From: Bradyrhizobium erythrophlei
GTDB taxonomy: Bacteria; Pseudomonadota; Alphaproteobacteria; Rhizobiales; Xanthobacteraceae
Reading direction: 5' to 3'
Length of the DNA stretch: 64,000 bases
Assembly (NCBI GenBank): GCA_900129675.1
Contig: FSRD01000001.1
Span: 6,623,501-6,687,500, forward strand
The position numbers were made by a program, and so were the translations under genes. The notes under the pieces were generated by a model. That model ran no database searches. It had not been told where the DNA came from and was given only the letters and a program-made list of their open reading frames with translations. This document shows, piece after piece, positions 56,235 through 64,000 of the stretch. Positions within the stretch are counted from its first letter, which is position 1. Every line of letters begins with the position of its first letter.

Positions 56235-56357
56235 CCGTCATTGCGAGGAGCTCTTGCGACGAAGCAATCCATTCTTTCTTAACGCGGATAAATGGATTGC
56301 TTCGCGGAGCCTGTCATCGGGCGCGCATTCGCGCGACCCGGTGGCTCGCAATGACGG
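56235..56357. repeat. dispersed GTCATTGCGAGG repeat, long copy
   Basis: CCGTCATTGCGAGGAGCTC to CTCGCAATGACGG with inner GAAGCAATCCATT / AATGGATTGCTTC arms and the CGGAGCCTGTCATCGGGCGC tail also present at 34075-34190. Confidence 0.85.
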
Positions 56358-56533
56358 CCTCTACGATCGCACATACCATCGACCTCATCGCCCGGGTCGA
56401 CCAGGGCTTGACTGGGGATGACGGTGGTGGCGATCTGCAATCGTCTCGCCTGACGGAATATTTCCGCGCTTGCCAAGCAAGCCCCGACAGGCCAGAAAAA
56501 AGCTGGAAACAAGAAACGCCAGCGGAGAACGAT

Positions 56534-57682
56534 TTGACCATCAAGGGCAAGGCCTACATTGCCGGGATCTATGAGCATCCGACCCGGCACGCACCTGATA
56601 AATCCACCGCACAGCTGCATGCCGAGGTCGCCAAGGGCGCGATCGAAGACGCAGGCCTGACCAAGGCCGATATCGACGGCTATTTCTGCGCCGGCGACGC
56701 CCCGGGCGGCGTGATGAACATGGTCGATTATCTCGGCCTCAAAGTCCGTCACCTCGATTCCACCGATACCGGCGGCTGTTCCTATCTGATCCATCTCGGC
56801 CATGCCGCCGAAGCGATCGCTGCCGGCAAGTGCTCGATCGCGCTGATTACGCTGGCGGGCAAGCCGCGCACCGGACCGATGCCGCCGCGCGCGGCCGGCG
56901 CCGAGGCCGATTTCGAGACGGCCTATGGCGCGACCACCCACAACGCCTACGGCATGTGTGCCATGCGCCACATGCACGACTACGGTACCAGCAGCGAGCA
57001 GCTGGCGTGGATCAAGGTCGCGGCGTCGCATCACGCGCAATACAATCCGCACGCGATGCTGAAGGATGTCGTCACCGTCGAGGACGTGCTGAACTCGCCG
57101 ATGATCTCCGATCCCCTGCATCGCATGGATTGCTGCGTCGTTACCGACGGCGGCGGCGCGCTGATCGTGACCACGCCTGAAATCGCCAAAAGCCTGAAGA
57201 AGCCGCTGGTGCGCCTGATCGGGCACGGCGAATCGACCAAAGGGCCGCGTGGCGGCAAGGATCTCGATCTGACGCACTCCGCCGGCCTCTGGTCCGGACC
57301 CCGCGCGTTCGAGGAAGCCGGCGTCACGCCGAAGGATATCAAGTACGCCTCGATCTACGACAGTTTTACCATCACGGTGCTGATGCAGATCGAGGATCTC
57401 GGCTTCTGCAAGAAAGGCGAGGGCGGAAAATTCGTCGCCGACGGCAACCTGATTTCCGGCGTCGGCAAATTGCCGTTCAATACCGATGGCGGCGGTCTCT
57501 GCAGCAACCATCCGGTCAACCGCGGCGGCATGACGAAAATCATCGAAGCGGTGCGGCAGCTGCGCGGCGAAGCCCATCCCAAGGTGCAGGTGAAAAACTG
57601 CGATCTCGCGATTGCCCACGGCACCGGCGGCCTGCTCGGCGTGCGCCATGCTGCCTCAACCTGCATTCTGGAGCGTGCATGA
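56534..57682 (+). CDS. thiolase-superfamily protein (SCP-x/lipid-transfer type)
   Basis: 382 residues from a TTG start that has GGAG six bases upstream and yields MTIKGKAYIAGIYEHPTRHA. Thiolase features: candidate nucleophile Cys in DTGGCSYLIHLGHAAEAI, GGGLCSNHPVNRGGMTKIIE, and the C-terminal AHGTGGLLGVRHAASTCILE with the catalytic His. Length and lack of a Cys-His-Cys classical set resemble SCP2/Ltp proteins, some of which are retro-aldolases needing a DUF35 partner; the next gene encodes one. Confidence 0.88.
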   Translation: MTIKGKAYIAGIYEHPTRHAPDKSTAQLHAEVAKGAIEDAGLTKADIDGYFCAGDAPGGVMNMVDYLGLKVRHLDSTDTGGCSYLIHLGHAAEAIAAGKCSIALITLAGKPRTGPMPPRAAGAEADFETAYGATTHNAYGMCAMRHMHDYGTSSEQLAWIKVAASHHAQYNPHAMLKDVVTVEDVLNSPMISDPLHRMDCCVVTDGGGALIVTTPEIAKSLKKPLVRLIGHGESTKGPRGGKDLDLTHSAGLWSGPRAFEEAGVTPKDIKYASIYDSFTITVLMQIEDLGFCKKGEGGKFVADGNLISGVGKLPFNTDGGGLCSNHPVNRGGMTKIIEAVRQLRGEAHPKVQVKNCDLAIAHGTGGLLGVRHAASTCILERA

Positions 57683-58071
57683 TGGCTGAAGCAAAAAAAT
57701 ATCCGGCGCCGGTGACCAACCCCGAAACCGTGGCGTTCTGGGAAGCGGCCAAGCAGGGCAAGTTCATGATCAAGCGCTGCACCGCCTGTGGCGAGCCGCA
57801 TTACTTTCCGCGTTCGATCTGCCCGTTCTGCTTTTCCGACAAGACGGTGTGGGAGGAGGCTTCCGGCGACGCCACGATCTACACCTTCAGCCTGATGCGC
57901 AAATCCGCCACCGGGCCGTACGCGATCGCCTACGTCACGTTGAAGGAAGGCCCGTCGCTGCAGACCAACATCGTCGATTGCGACATGGACAAGCTCAAGA
58001 TCGGCCAGAAGGTGAAAGTGGTGTTCAAGCCGACCGACGGCGCGCCGCTGCCGTTCTTCACGCCGGTGTAG
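57679..58071 (+). CDS. Zn-ribbon/OB-fold DUF35 protein
   Basis: 130 residues. A zinc-ribbon (RCTACGEPHYFPRSICPFCF) precedes an OB-fold (ATIYTFSLMRKSATGPYAIA). These proteins bind acyl-CoA and partner thiolase-like enzymes. The start is inside the thiolase stop (ATGATGG), so both are made together. Two adjacent ATGs; the first is listed. Confidence 0.93.
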   Translation: MMAEAKKYPAPVTNPETVAFWEAAKQGKFMIKRCTACGEPHYFPRSICPFCFSDKTVWEEASGDATIYTFSLMRKSATGPYAIAYVTLKEGPSLQTNIVDCDMDKLKIGQKVKVVFKPTDGAPLPFFTPV

Positions 58072-58077
58072 CGCATT

Positions 58078-58240
58078 CTTCCCTTCTCCCCCTGTGGGAG
58101 AAGGTGCCTTCGCTGAAAGCGAAGGCGGATGAGGGGTCTCTCTCCGCGGAGAGATATCTATCCGCTGAGGGAACCGCTCATCGCAACGGGTTTGTTGCCG
58201 GCGCCGGTGCTGCCCTCTTCCACAAGGGGAGAGGGCGTCG
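58078..58240. repeat. dispersed TTCTCCCCCTGTGGGAGAAGG-type repeat
   Basis: CCTTCTCCCCCTGTGGGAGA-AGG hairpin, CCTTCGCTGAAAGCGAAGG hairpin, then CTCTCCGCGGAGAG. It separates DUF35 from MaoC in an otherwise tight operon. No gene. Confidence 0.7.
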
Positions 58241-58286
58241 CGATTGGCGCCGGTGAAGAAAAGAAATTTCGGGAGGACGTGCAAAC

Positions 58287-59147
58287 ATGCCGATCAAGTA
58301 CGACGAGCTGATGGCCCTGAAAAATCTCGGCCAGAAATACGCCTATACCGACCGCGAAGTCATGCTCTACGCCTACGGGATCGGCATGGGCGCGGACCCG
58401 ATGGATGAGAAGGAGCTGGCGTTCGTCAACGAGGCCGTCGCCACGGCGCGTCCGTTGAAGGTGGTGCCGACTTTTGCCTCCGTCGCGGCGTGGGGCGCGG
58501 GTCCCGGCGAAATGAATCTCAACCGCGTGATGGTGGTGGACGGCGAACGCGACATCACCTTCCACAAGCCGCTTGCCACGTCAGCCCACATCACCGCCGA
58601 CTCAACGGTCCTCAACGTGTTCGACAAGGGCAAGGACAAGGGCGCGGTGATCCGGCACCAGACGGTGCTCAGGGATGAGAAGGGCGAGAAGCTGGCGACC
58701 CTGGTCGCATCGCGCTTCGCGCGCGGCGATGGCGGCTTTGGCGGGCCTTCGGAAGGCCAGCCCGACCCGCACAAGGTGCCGACCCGCGCGCCCGACAAGA
58801 CCGTCGATATTTCGACGCGGCCGGATCAGGCGCTGGTCTACCGTCTGTGCGGCGACCGCAATCCGCTGCACAGCGATCCCGAATTCGCCAAGCGCGCCGG
58901 CTTCCCAAAGCCCATCCTGCACGGCATGTGCACCTACGGCATCACCTGCCGCGGGATCTTGCAGACCTATGCCGATTACGATCCGTCCGCCTTCAAACAG
59001 CATTCCGCGCGGTTCTCCTCGCCGGTCTATCCCGGCGAGACCGTGACCATGGAATTGTGGAAGGACGGCAACGTGGTTTCATTCGAAGCCAAGGTGAAGT
59101 CGCGGGGTGTCACCGTCATCAAGAGCGGCAGGACTGTGCTGGGCTGA
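58287..59147 (+). CDS. MaoC-like enoyl-CoA hydratase 2
   Basis: 286 residues with a double hot-dog fold. The R-specific hydratase 2 motif is complete: CGDRNPLHSDPEFAKRAGFP followed by KPILHGMCTYG (Asp and His catalytic). Hydrates trans-2-enoyl-CoA to (R)-3-hydroxyacyl-CoA. Between DUF35/thiolase and an MFE-2-type SDR, which would oxidise that product. Confidence 0.92.
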   Translation: MPIKYDELMALKNLGQKYAYTDREVMLYAYGIGMGADPMDEKELAFVNEAVATARPLKVVPTFASVAAWGAGPGEMNLNRVMVVDGERDITFHKPLATSAHITADSTVLNVFDKGKDKGAVIRHQTVLRDEKGEKLATLVASRFARGDGGFGGPSEGQPDPHKVPTRAPDKTVDISTRPDQALVYRLCGDRNPLHSDPEFAKRAGFPKPILHGMCTYGITCRGILQTYADYDPSAFKQHSARFSSPVYPGETVTMELWKDGNVVSFEAKVKSRGVTVIKSGRTVLG

Positions 59148-59154
59148 TTGTCTC

Positions 59155-59306
59155 GTGCCCCGGACGCAGCGTCGCGCCATAAGCGCGTTTACGCGCGTCT
59201 TCGACGCACTATGGCGGTGCGCTGCAGAGCCGGGGCCCACGGTTCGTACAATAGGTCCCGGCTCTGCGGAGCAGCGTTACACGCTGCACCGCGTCCGGGA
59301 CACGAG
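59155..59306. repeat. long dispersed repeat, second copy
   Basis: Contains GCGCGTTTACGCGCGTCTTC, GGTCCCGGCTCTGCGGAGC and CGCTGCACCGCGTCCGGGAC, all shared with 49127-49327. Confidence 0.75.
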
Positions 59307-59326
59307 AAAGAAAAGGGAGAAACACC

Positions 59327-60205
59327 ATGGGATTACTCGACGGCAAGGTTGCGATCATCACGGGGGCGGGCGGCGGGCTGGGTGAGGCCTACGCCAAGCT
59401 CTTCGCCAGCGAGGGTGCTGCTGTCGTGGTCAACGACCTCGGCGGACCGCGCGACGGCTCCGGCGCCGATGTCTCGATGGCGCAGAAGGTGGTCAACGCG
59501 ATCAAGGCCGAAGGCGGCCGCGCGGTTGCCAACGGCGCCGATATCTCGACCATGGCGGGCGGACAGTCGGTGTTCGACGACGCGATCAAGAATTTCGGCC
59601 GCGCCGACATCCTCGTCAACAATGCCGGCATCCTGCTCGACGAGACCTTTGCCAAGGCGAAAGAGGCCAACTGGGACAAGGTGATCCGGGTGCATCTAAA
59701 GGGCACCTTCTGCTGCACCCAGCCGGTGTTCAAATGGATGCGCGAGAACGGCGGCGGCGTCATCGTCAATACGTCCTCGACCTCCGGCCTGATCGGCAAT
59801 TTCGGCCAGACCAATTACGGCGCCGCCAAGGGCGGTATCTGGGGATTGTCCAACGTGCTGGCGATCGAGGGCCGCAAATACAACATCCGGATCTGGACCC
59901 TGGCGCCGGGCGCGCTGACCCGCATGACCGCGGACCTGCCGCGCTACAAGGAAAACCCCGGCCTGGCCTTAGGTCCGGACGGCATCGCGCCGGCCGTGCT
60001 ATACATGGTCAGCGATTTGTCGGGCGACCAGACCGGCAAGGTGCTCGGCGTCTCCGGCCCCCGCGGCGTCCGCGAGATGCGGATGATGGAAATGGACGGC
60101 TGGAAGCCGCCGCACACCGGCTGGAAGGCCCAGGACGTCGTCGACCACGCCAAGGAGATCTTCTTCTCCGAGGAACAGATCAAGATGGGCGCGCGAAGGT
60201 TTTGA
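59327..60205 (+). CDS. SDR 3-hydroxyacyl-CoA dehydrogenase (MFE-2/HSD17B4 type)
   Basis: 292 residues: TGAGGGLGEAYAKLFASEGA, NDLGGPRDGSG, NNAGILLDETFAK, NTSSTSGLIGNFGQTNYGAA (Ser and Tyr, then KGG) with the Lys of YxxxK. These features match the peroxisomal multifunctional-enzyme-2 dehydrogenase. It follows the MaoC gene and probably oxidises (R)-3-hydroxyacyl-CoA with NAD. Confidence 0.9.
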   Translation: MGLLDGKVAIITGAGGGLGEAYAKLFASEGAAVVVNDLGGPRDGSGADVSMAQKVVNAIKAEGGRAVANGADISTMAGGQSVFDDAIKNFGRADILVNNAGILLDETFAKAKEANWDKVIRVHLKGTFCCTQPVFKWMRENGGGVIVNTSSTSGLIGNFGQTNYGAAKGGIWGLSNVLAIEGRKYNIRIWTLAPGALTRMTADLPRYKENPGLALGPDGIAPAVLYMVSDLSGDQTGKVLGVSGPRGVREMRMMEMDGWKPPHTGWKAQDVVDHAKEIFFSEEQIKMGARRF

Positions 60206-60222
60206 CAGGCCTGTGGTAGCCT

Positions 60223-60340
60223 GTCATTCCGGGGCGCGCGACGCGCGAGCCCGGAATCCATAACCACGATCGGGAGTATGGATTCTCTGATGTGCAATTG
60301 CACATCATAGCCCGCGCCAAGGGGCGCGTCCCGGAATGAC
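60223..60340. repeat. dispersed GTCATTCCGGGGCGCGCGA repeat
   Basis: GTCATTCCGGG and CCCGGAATGAC outer arms, GGATTC / GAATCC inner arms, and the inner palindrome GATGTGCAATTGCACATC. It lies between the SDR and the lyase genes. Confidence 0.8.
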
Positions 60341-60359
60341 GAAGAGAGAAGAGGCACAA

Positions 60360-61316
60360 ATGACAAAACTCACCGCCCAGGCCGCCGGCACCTTTGCGAT
60401 CGCGCCGACCCCGTTCCACGACGACGGCCGCATCGACGACAAATCCATCGACCGGCTGACCGATTTCTACGCCGAAGTCGGCTGCGACGGCGTCACCGTG
60501 CTCGGCATTCTCGGTGAAGCGCCGAAGCTCGACGCCGCCGAGGCCGAACAGGTCGCGGTCCGCTTCGTCAAGCGCGCCAAGACCATGCAGATCATCGTCG
60601 GCGTCTCCGCACCGGGCTTTGCCACCATGCGCTCGCTGGCGCAAAAATCGATGGATGCGGGTGCGGCCGGCGTCATGATCGCGCCGCCGCCGCATCTGCG
60701 CACCGACGATCAGATCACCGGCTATTTCAAGCAGGCGCAGGAAGCTGTTGGAGACGACATTCCCTGGGTGCTGCAGGATTATCCGCTGACCCTCAACGTG
60801 GTGTTCACGCCAGCGGTGATCCGCAGAATCGTGATGGATAGTCCGTCCTGCGTGATGCTCAAGCATGAGGACTGGCCGGGGCTGGAAAAGATCTCCACGC
60901 TGCGCGGATTCCAGAAGGACGGTTCGCTGAAACCGATGTCCATTCTGGTCGGCAATGGCGGGCTGTTCCTCGATTTCGAAATGGAACGCGGCGCCGACGG
61001 TGCCATGACCGGTTACGCCTTTCCGGAATTGCTGATCGATGTCGTCAAACTGTCGAAGGCGGGAAAACGCGATTCCGCGCACGATCTGTTCGACGCGCAT
61101 CTGCCGCTGATCCGCTACGAACAGCAGCCCGGCGCGGGGCTTGCGGTGCGCAAATACGTGCTGCAGAAGCGCGGCATCATCGCCTCCAGCGCACAGCGCA
61201 AGCCCGGCGCGACTATCACGGCTGCGGCAAGGGCCGAGGTGGATTATCTGCTGTCGCGGGTCGCGCGGGTCGACCGCCGCGCCAATCTGCAACCGCAATC
61301 CAGCGCGGCGGGCTAG
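60360..61316 (+). CDS. dihydrodipicolinate synthase (DapA)-family aldolase/lyase
   Basis: 318 residues. APTPFHDDGRIDDKSIDRLT at the start, GVTVLGILGEAPKLDAAEAE, QDYPLT (proton-relay Tyr) and the Schiff-base Lys in CVMLKHEDWPG. The class I aldolase scaffold is clear, but the substrate is unlikely to be the DapA one given the catabolic neighbours. GAGAAGAGG ribosome binding site. Confidence 0.9.
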   Translation: MTKLTAQAAGTFAIAPTPFHDDGRIDDKSIDRLTDFYAEVGCDGVTVLGILGEAPKLDAAEAEQVAVRFVKRAKTMQIIVGVSAPGFATMRSLAQKSMDAGAAGVMIAPPPHLRTDDQITGYFKQAQEAVGDDIPWVLQDYPLTLNVVFTPAVIRRIVMDSPSCVMLKHEDWPGLEKISTLRGFQKDGSLKPMSILVGNGGLFLDFEMERGADGAMTGYAFPELLIDVVKLSKAGKRDSAHDLFDAHLPLIRYEQQPGAGLAVRKYVLQKRGIIASSAQRKPGATITAAARAEVDYLLSRVARVDRRANLQPQSSAAG

Positions 61317-61321
61317 AACTT

Positions 61322-61424
61322 CCTCATGGTGAGGAGGCGCGCAGCGCCGTCTCGAACCATGAGGCCCCGATGCCACCACTCATCCTTCGAGACGCGGCCA
61401 AGGGGCCACTCCTCAGGATGAGGT
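61322..61424. repeat. dispersed CCTCATGGTGAGGAGGCGCG repeat
   Basis: CCTCATGGTGAGGAGGCGCG through GAACCATGAGG and CATCCTTCGAGACGCG through CTCCTCAGGATGAGG: two hairpins. It supplies sequence right up to the next gene; the GAGGAG used as its ribosome binding site follows 8 bases later. Confidence 0.75.
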
Positions 61425-61441
61425 CCCGAGGAGTGAGACTG

Positions 61442-62242
61442 ATGGCCGAGATCGTCACCCCGCGTCCCGCATCCACCATCCTGCTGCTGCGCGATGCCGC
61501 GGCGAAAACCGAAATCGAAGTCTTCATGATGGTCCGCCATTACGAGATCGACTTCAATTCCGGCGCGCTGGTGTTTCCCGGCGGCAGCGTCGACAAGGGC
61601 GACAAGGAGATCATCGCCAACCCCGCGCTCTATTCGGGCGGCGAGGGGCTCGACGAGGCCACTCTGAGTTTCCGAATCGCCGCGATCCGCGAGACCTTCG
61701 AGGAAAGCGGCATCCTGCTGGCGCGGCCGGAGGGATCGAAAACGCTGGTCGACGCCAAACGCGCGAGCGAGATCGAGGCTATCAATCGCGCCGATTTGTG
61801 CGACGGCAAGATCAGCTTCCTGAAAGTGCTCACCGACAACGGCATGCTGCTGGCGCTCGACGAACTCGTGCCTTACGCGCACTGGATCACGCCCGAGGGC
61901 ATGCCGAAGCGCTTCGACACCTGGTTCTTCCTCGCCGCAGCCCCGCCGGAACAGGCCGGCGCCCATGACGGTAAAGAGTCCACCGACTCGATCTGGGTGT
62001 CGCCGCGCGAGGCGCTGGAAGGCGGCGAAACCGGCCGCTTCAAGCTGCCGTTCCCGACCACCCGCAATCTGATCAAGCTCGGCAAACAGGCCAGCGTGAA
62101 GGCCGCGTTGGACGACAGCCGCGGCAAGCCGGTCGTGACCGTGACGCCGGTGATGACGAAATTGAACGGCGGCCGTCAGCTTCGGATTCCGCGCGAAGCC
62201 GGCTATGACGGCGAGGTGTTCGAAGTCGGCGCGCTCGGCTGA
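61442..62242 (+). CDS. NUDIX hydrolase (NUDT7/NUDT19-like)
   Basis: 266 residues. FNSGALVFPGGSVDKGD is followed after about 30 residues by AAIRETFEESGILL, the catalytic REx2EE-x-G half of the NUDIX box. The insertion within the box is typical of CoA-diphosphatase-like NUDT19 relatives. Likely trims acyl-CoA or nucleoside diphosphate derivatives, agreeing with the acyl-CoA gene neighbours. GAGGAG upstream of the ATG. Confidence 0.87.
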   Translation: MAEIVTPRPASTILLLRDAAAKTEIEVFMMVRHYEIDFNSGALVFPGGSVDKGDKEIIANPALYSGGEGLDEATLSFRIAAIRETFEESGILLARPEGSKTLVDAKRASEIEAINRADLCDGKISFLKVLTDNGMLLALDELVPYAHWITPEGMPKRFDTWFFLAAAPPEQAGAHDGKESTDSIWVSPREALEGGETGRFKLPFPTTRNLIKLGKQASVKAALDDSRGKPVVTVTPVMTKLNGGRQLRIPREAGYDGEVFEVGALG

Positions 62243-62388
62243 GGCAGGCCGTCGCCCCAGGCCAGCCGCGGGTGATGGCAGGTGGCGCAGGAAATGGTGC
62301 CGGAGGCCGACATCAGGGGGGCGAAGAACAGCTTTCGCCCGAGTTCGGCCTTCTCGGGAGAGCAGGGGTTTTCTGCCGGAAACGGCAC
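62203..62388 (-). pseudogene. 5' fragment of a di-haem cytochrome c peroxidase/MauG-family gene
   Basis: Reads VPFPAENPCSPEKAELGRKL, FFAPLMSASGTISCATCHHP and RLAWGDGLPQPSA before a stop inside the NUDIX gene. ELGRxLFFxPxxSxxGTxSCATCH is the N-terminal haem block of that family. The second haem and remaining two-thirds are missing. Continuing upstream in the same frame gives GEIHAAPG, so the listed GTG is not certainly the original start. Confidence 0.7.
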
Positions 62389-62621
62389 GCCGGGGGCCGC
62401 GTGAATTTCGCCATCGGGGCACTCCGCTCGGCCGCTGCCGCCGCCGAATCCCGGATTGGTGCAGCGCGAATCGCAAATGTGACACCCAACGTGACGGACA
62501 AGGCTTTGTACTGGGCGAGCGATCCGGCGAATCTGGCCGGTTTCTCCGTCATTTTCAGCATGTTCCCCATCGCCCGAAATGCATCGTATATTACGACCGT
62601 TTGGAGCCCGGCCTCAATAAC
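62389..62621. other. spacer upstream of the sensor gene
   Basis: About 230 bases. The part next to 62389 continues the cytochrome peroxidase fragment frame on the minus strand; the rest holds the start region of the sensor gene (ATCGTATATTACGACC at 62582-62597 might contain a -10 box). No other gene seen. Confidence 0.35.
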
Positions 62622-64000
62622 ATGACCTCTGAATTGCCGCCGAATTCGCCAATGACGCGATCGTTCTCGCTTTCGATCGGTCAGCTGACGTTCGGCAGCT
62701 TCCTGCTGGTGCTGGCGGTGATCATCATCACTTCGACCGCCAGCGTCATCGCCATCCGCCATCTCGACGCGACCTTTGGCGAGCTGCAGCGGCTGCAGAG
62801 CGTCGGCGACCTCGCCGAGGACATCGACCGGCGCATGAACGAATTGCGGCTGGCGGCGCGCGATTTCGTCACCGACCCCGGCACCCAATCGGTCCAGGTG
62901 GGCGAGGCCGCGACCTCGCTGAGCGAGGTCCTGAAGAAGACCCGGCTGGAACTCGCCCCCGAACAGCAGGACATGATCGATGGCGTCACCGAACGGCTGG
63001 CGACCTACCGCAGCGGCATCGAGCGCATCTCGGCGCTGATCAACCGCCGCGCCGAAATGCTCGTCGGGCTGCCGCCGCTGCGCGAGAAATTCGACGAGGC
63101 CGTCGCCGACAGTCCCGATCCCAACATCGCCTCAACGCTGTCCCAGACCCAAAGCCGCATCGCCTCTGCGCTGCTGGCGCACAATCCGTCGGCCGCGGAA
63201 CAGGCGGCGCAAACCATGCGCTCGATGTCGGTCCCGGATCCAAAACTCCGCATGGCTGTCGACAATTACGCCGAAGCGATCGTCGGCATATCGATCCGCG
63301 AACGCCAGATATCCGATATCGACAAGGAGGTGCTCGGCGCCGAGGGCCGCCTGATCCAGCGCGTCACCGAATTGTTGCGCGAGGTCAGCACGCGCCAGGG
63401 CCATGTTCTGTCCCGCGATTTCGCCCGGACGCTGACGGAAGCCAGATGGCAAAGCATCGTGCTCGGCACCGCCGGCGTCCTGATCGGACTGTTCGCAGCA
63501 CTGCTGGTGGTGCGCCGTACCGTGCGCCCACTGGCATCGATTGCGACCTCGATCCGCGCGGTGGCGGGCGGCGAGAAAAGCGCCTCGATCCCGCAGACCG
63601 ACGTCGACAACGAGATCGGCGATATCGCCCGAGCCGCCGAAGTATTCCGCCAGACCCTGGTCGATGCCGACGCCGCGCGGGAAGCGGCGGTGCGCGCTCT
63701 GGCCGAACAGCGCCTTGCCGAGGAGAGCTATCGCAAACTGTTCGAGGCGTCGGTCGACGGCATTTACGTCACGACACCGGGCGGCGCGCTGCTCAACGCC
63801 AATCCGGCGCTGGCGCGGATGATGGGTTACGCCACGCCGTACGCCCTGATCAACGGCATTGGCGACATCGCCGATACCGTCTATGTCGATCGGGCGGCGC
63901 GGACGCAATTTCAGAAGCTGATGGAACGCGACGGCATGGTCCGCGAGTTCGAATACCAGGTCCGCGCCCGCGACGGCGCGGTGATCTGGCTCTCGGACAG
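62622..64000 (+). CDS. membrane sensor with HAMP and PAS domains (partial, runs off the window)
   Basis: At least 459 residues, open to the end of the window. Membrane helix 1 at about 20-45 (FLLVLAVIIITSTASVIAIR), a long helical periplasmic segment, membrane helix 2 (IVLGTAGVLIGLFAALLVVR at about 288), HAMP (RTVRPLASIATSIRAVAGGE...DNEIGDIARAAEVFRQ), then a PAS domain (SYRKLFEASVDGIYVTTPGG, NPALARMMGY). The output module lies outside; histidine kinase or GGDEF/EAL are the usual options. An ATG 30 bases downstream is an alternative start. Confidence 0.85.
   Translation, partial: MTSELPPNSPMTRSFSLSIGQLTFGSFLLVLAVIIITSTASVIAIRHLDATFGELQRLQSVGDLAEDIDRRMNELRLAARDFVTDPGTQSVQVGEAATSLSEVLKKTRLELAPEQQDMIDGVTERLATYRSGIERISALINRRAEMLVGLPPLREKFDEAVADSPDPNIASTLSQTQSRIASALLAHNPSAAEQAAQTMRSMSVPDPKLRMAVDNYAEAIVGISIRERQISDIDKEVLGAEGRLIQRVTELLREVSTRQGHVLSRDFARTLTEARWQSIVLGTAGVLIGLFAALLVVRRTVRPLASIATSIRAVAGGEKSASIPQTDVDNEIGDIARAAEVFRQTLVDADAAREAAVRALAEQRLAEESYRKLFEASVDGIYVTTPGGALLNANPALARMMGYATPYALINGIGDIADTVYVDRAARTQFQKLMERDGMVREFEYQVRARDGAVIWLSD

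Noticed and set aside
55860..56272. Small overlapping minus-strand frames resembling database hypothetical proteins
   Set aside because: They occur in several phases of a dispersed repeat and lack ribosome binding sites; treated as repeat.
54345..56533. Possible CRISPR or tandem array because of several hairpins in a gene-poor stretch
   Set aside because: No regularly spaced direct repeats; the hairpins belong to different dispersed families.

Overview
The window is high-GC alphaproteobacterial DNA, most likely from Bradyrhizobium or a close Nitrobacteraceae relative. Three things point there: the r-protein/rpoA sequences and gene order (rpsL-rpsG-fusA-tuf into S10-spc-alpha, without rpmJ, infA or rpsD), an ATP12 assembly chaperone, and several dispersed intergenic palindrome families of the kind scattered through those genomes. 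No tRNA, rRNA, CRISPR array or prophage was recognised.

Region 1 (1-19545) is one co-oriented translation/transcription block: rpsL, rpsG, fusA, tuf, the S10 operon (rpsJ to rpsQ), the spc operon (rplN to secY and adk), then the alpha operon (rpsM, rpsK, rpoA, rplQ). A probable promoter lies at its head, a second strong one after adk, an intrinsic-terminator-like hairpin sits between rpsK and rpoA, and a clear terminator follows rplQ. Adk carries an unusual lysine/alanine-rich tail of about 80 residues.

Region 2 (19.6-38.4 kb) is housekeeping plus accessory genes: an SDR with a DUF1330 protein, an HxlR regulator divergent from a quinone-oxidoreductase-like enzyme, an overlapping htrA-rarA-DUF429 string, an RluC-type pseudouridine synthase, a secreted amidohydrolase, ATP12, a FliK-like/FlhB-C-terminal-like pair, a class D beta-lactamase, a dienelactone-hydrolase-like protein and an acyl-CoA carboxyltransferase.

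Region 3 (38.66-40.52 kb) is an IS110-family (IS1111-like layout) insertion sequence that has split a dispersed palindromic repeat. Its ~500-nt right non-coding end holds two adjacent short segments matching the two target flanks in the arrangement expected of a bridge/seeker guide RNA. This is the most interesting signal in the window.

Region 4 (40.6-50.5 kb) has small membrane and secreted proteins (DUF2214, a poly-Asp protein, a His/Trp-rich Tat protein with in-frame coding-like sequence beyond its stop, a GCG-type small protein), a glycerophosphodiesterase, hydrolases, an ArsR regulator, dimeric alpha-beta-barrel proteins, an ICL/PEP-mutase-family enzyme, a TRIC-type channel and a tri-haem cytochrome c.

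Region 5 (50.8-62.2 kb) looks catabolic: a single-chain indolepyruvate ferredoxin oxidoreductase, then a thiolase/DUF35/MaoC/SDR set able to run a beta-oxidation-like or retro-aldol acyl-CoA sequence, a DapA-family aldolase/lyase and a NUDIX hydrolase. Decayed genes lie among these: a DUF2945 gene with two lesions and a fragment of a di-haem cytochrome c peroxidase. The window ends inside a membrane sensor protein with HAMP and PAS domains.
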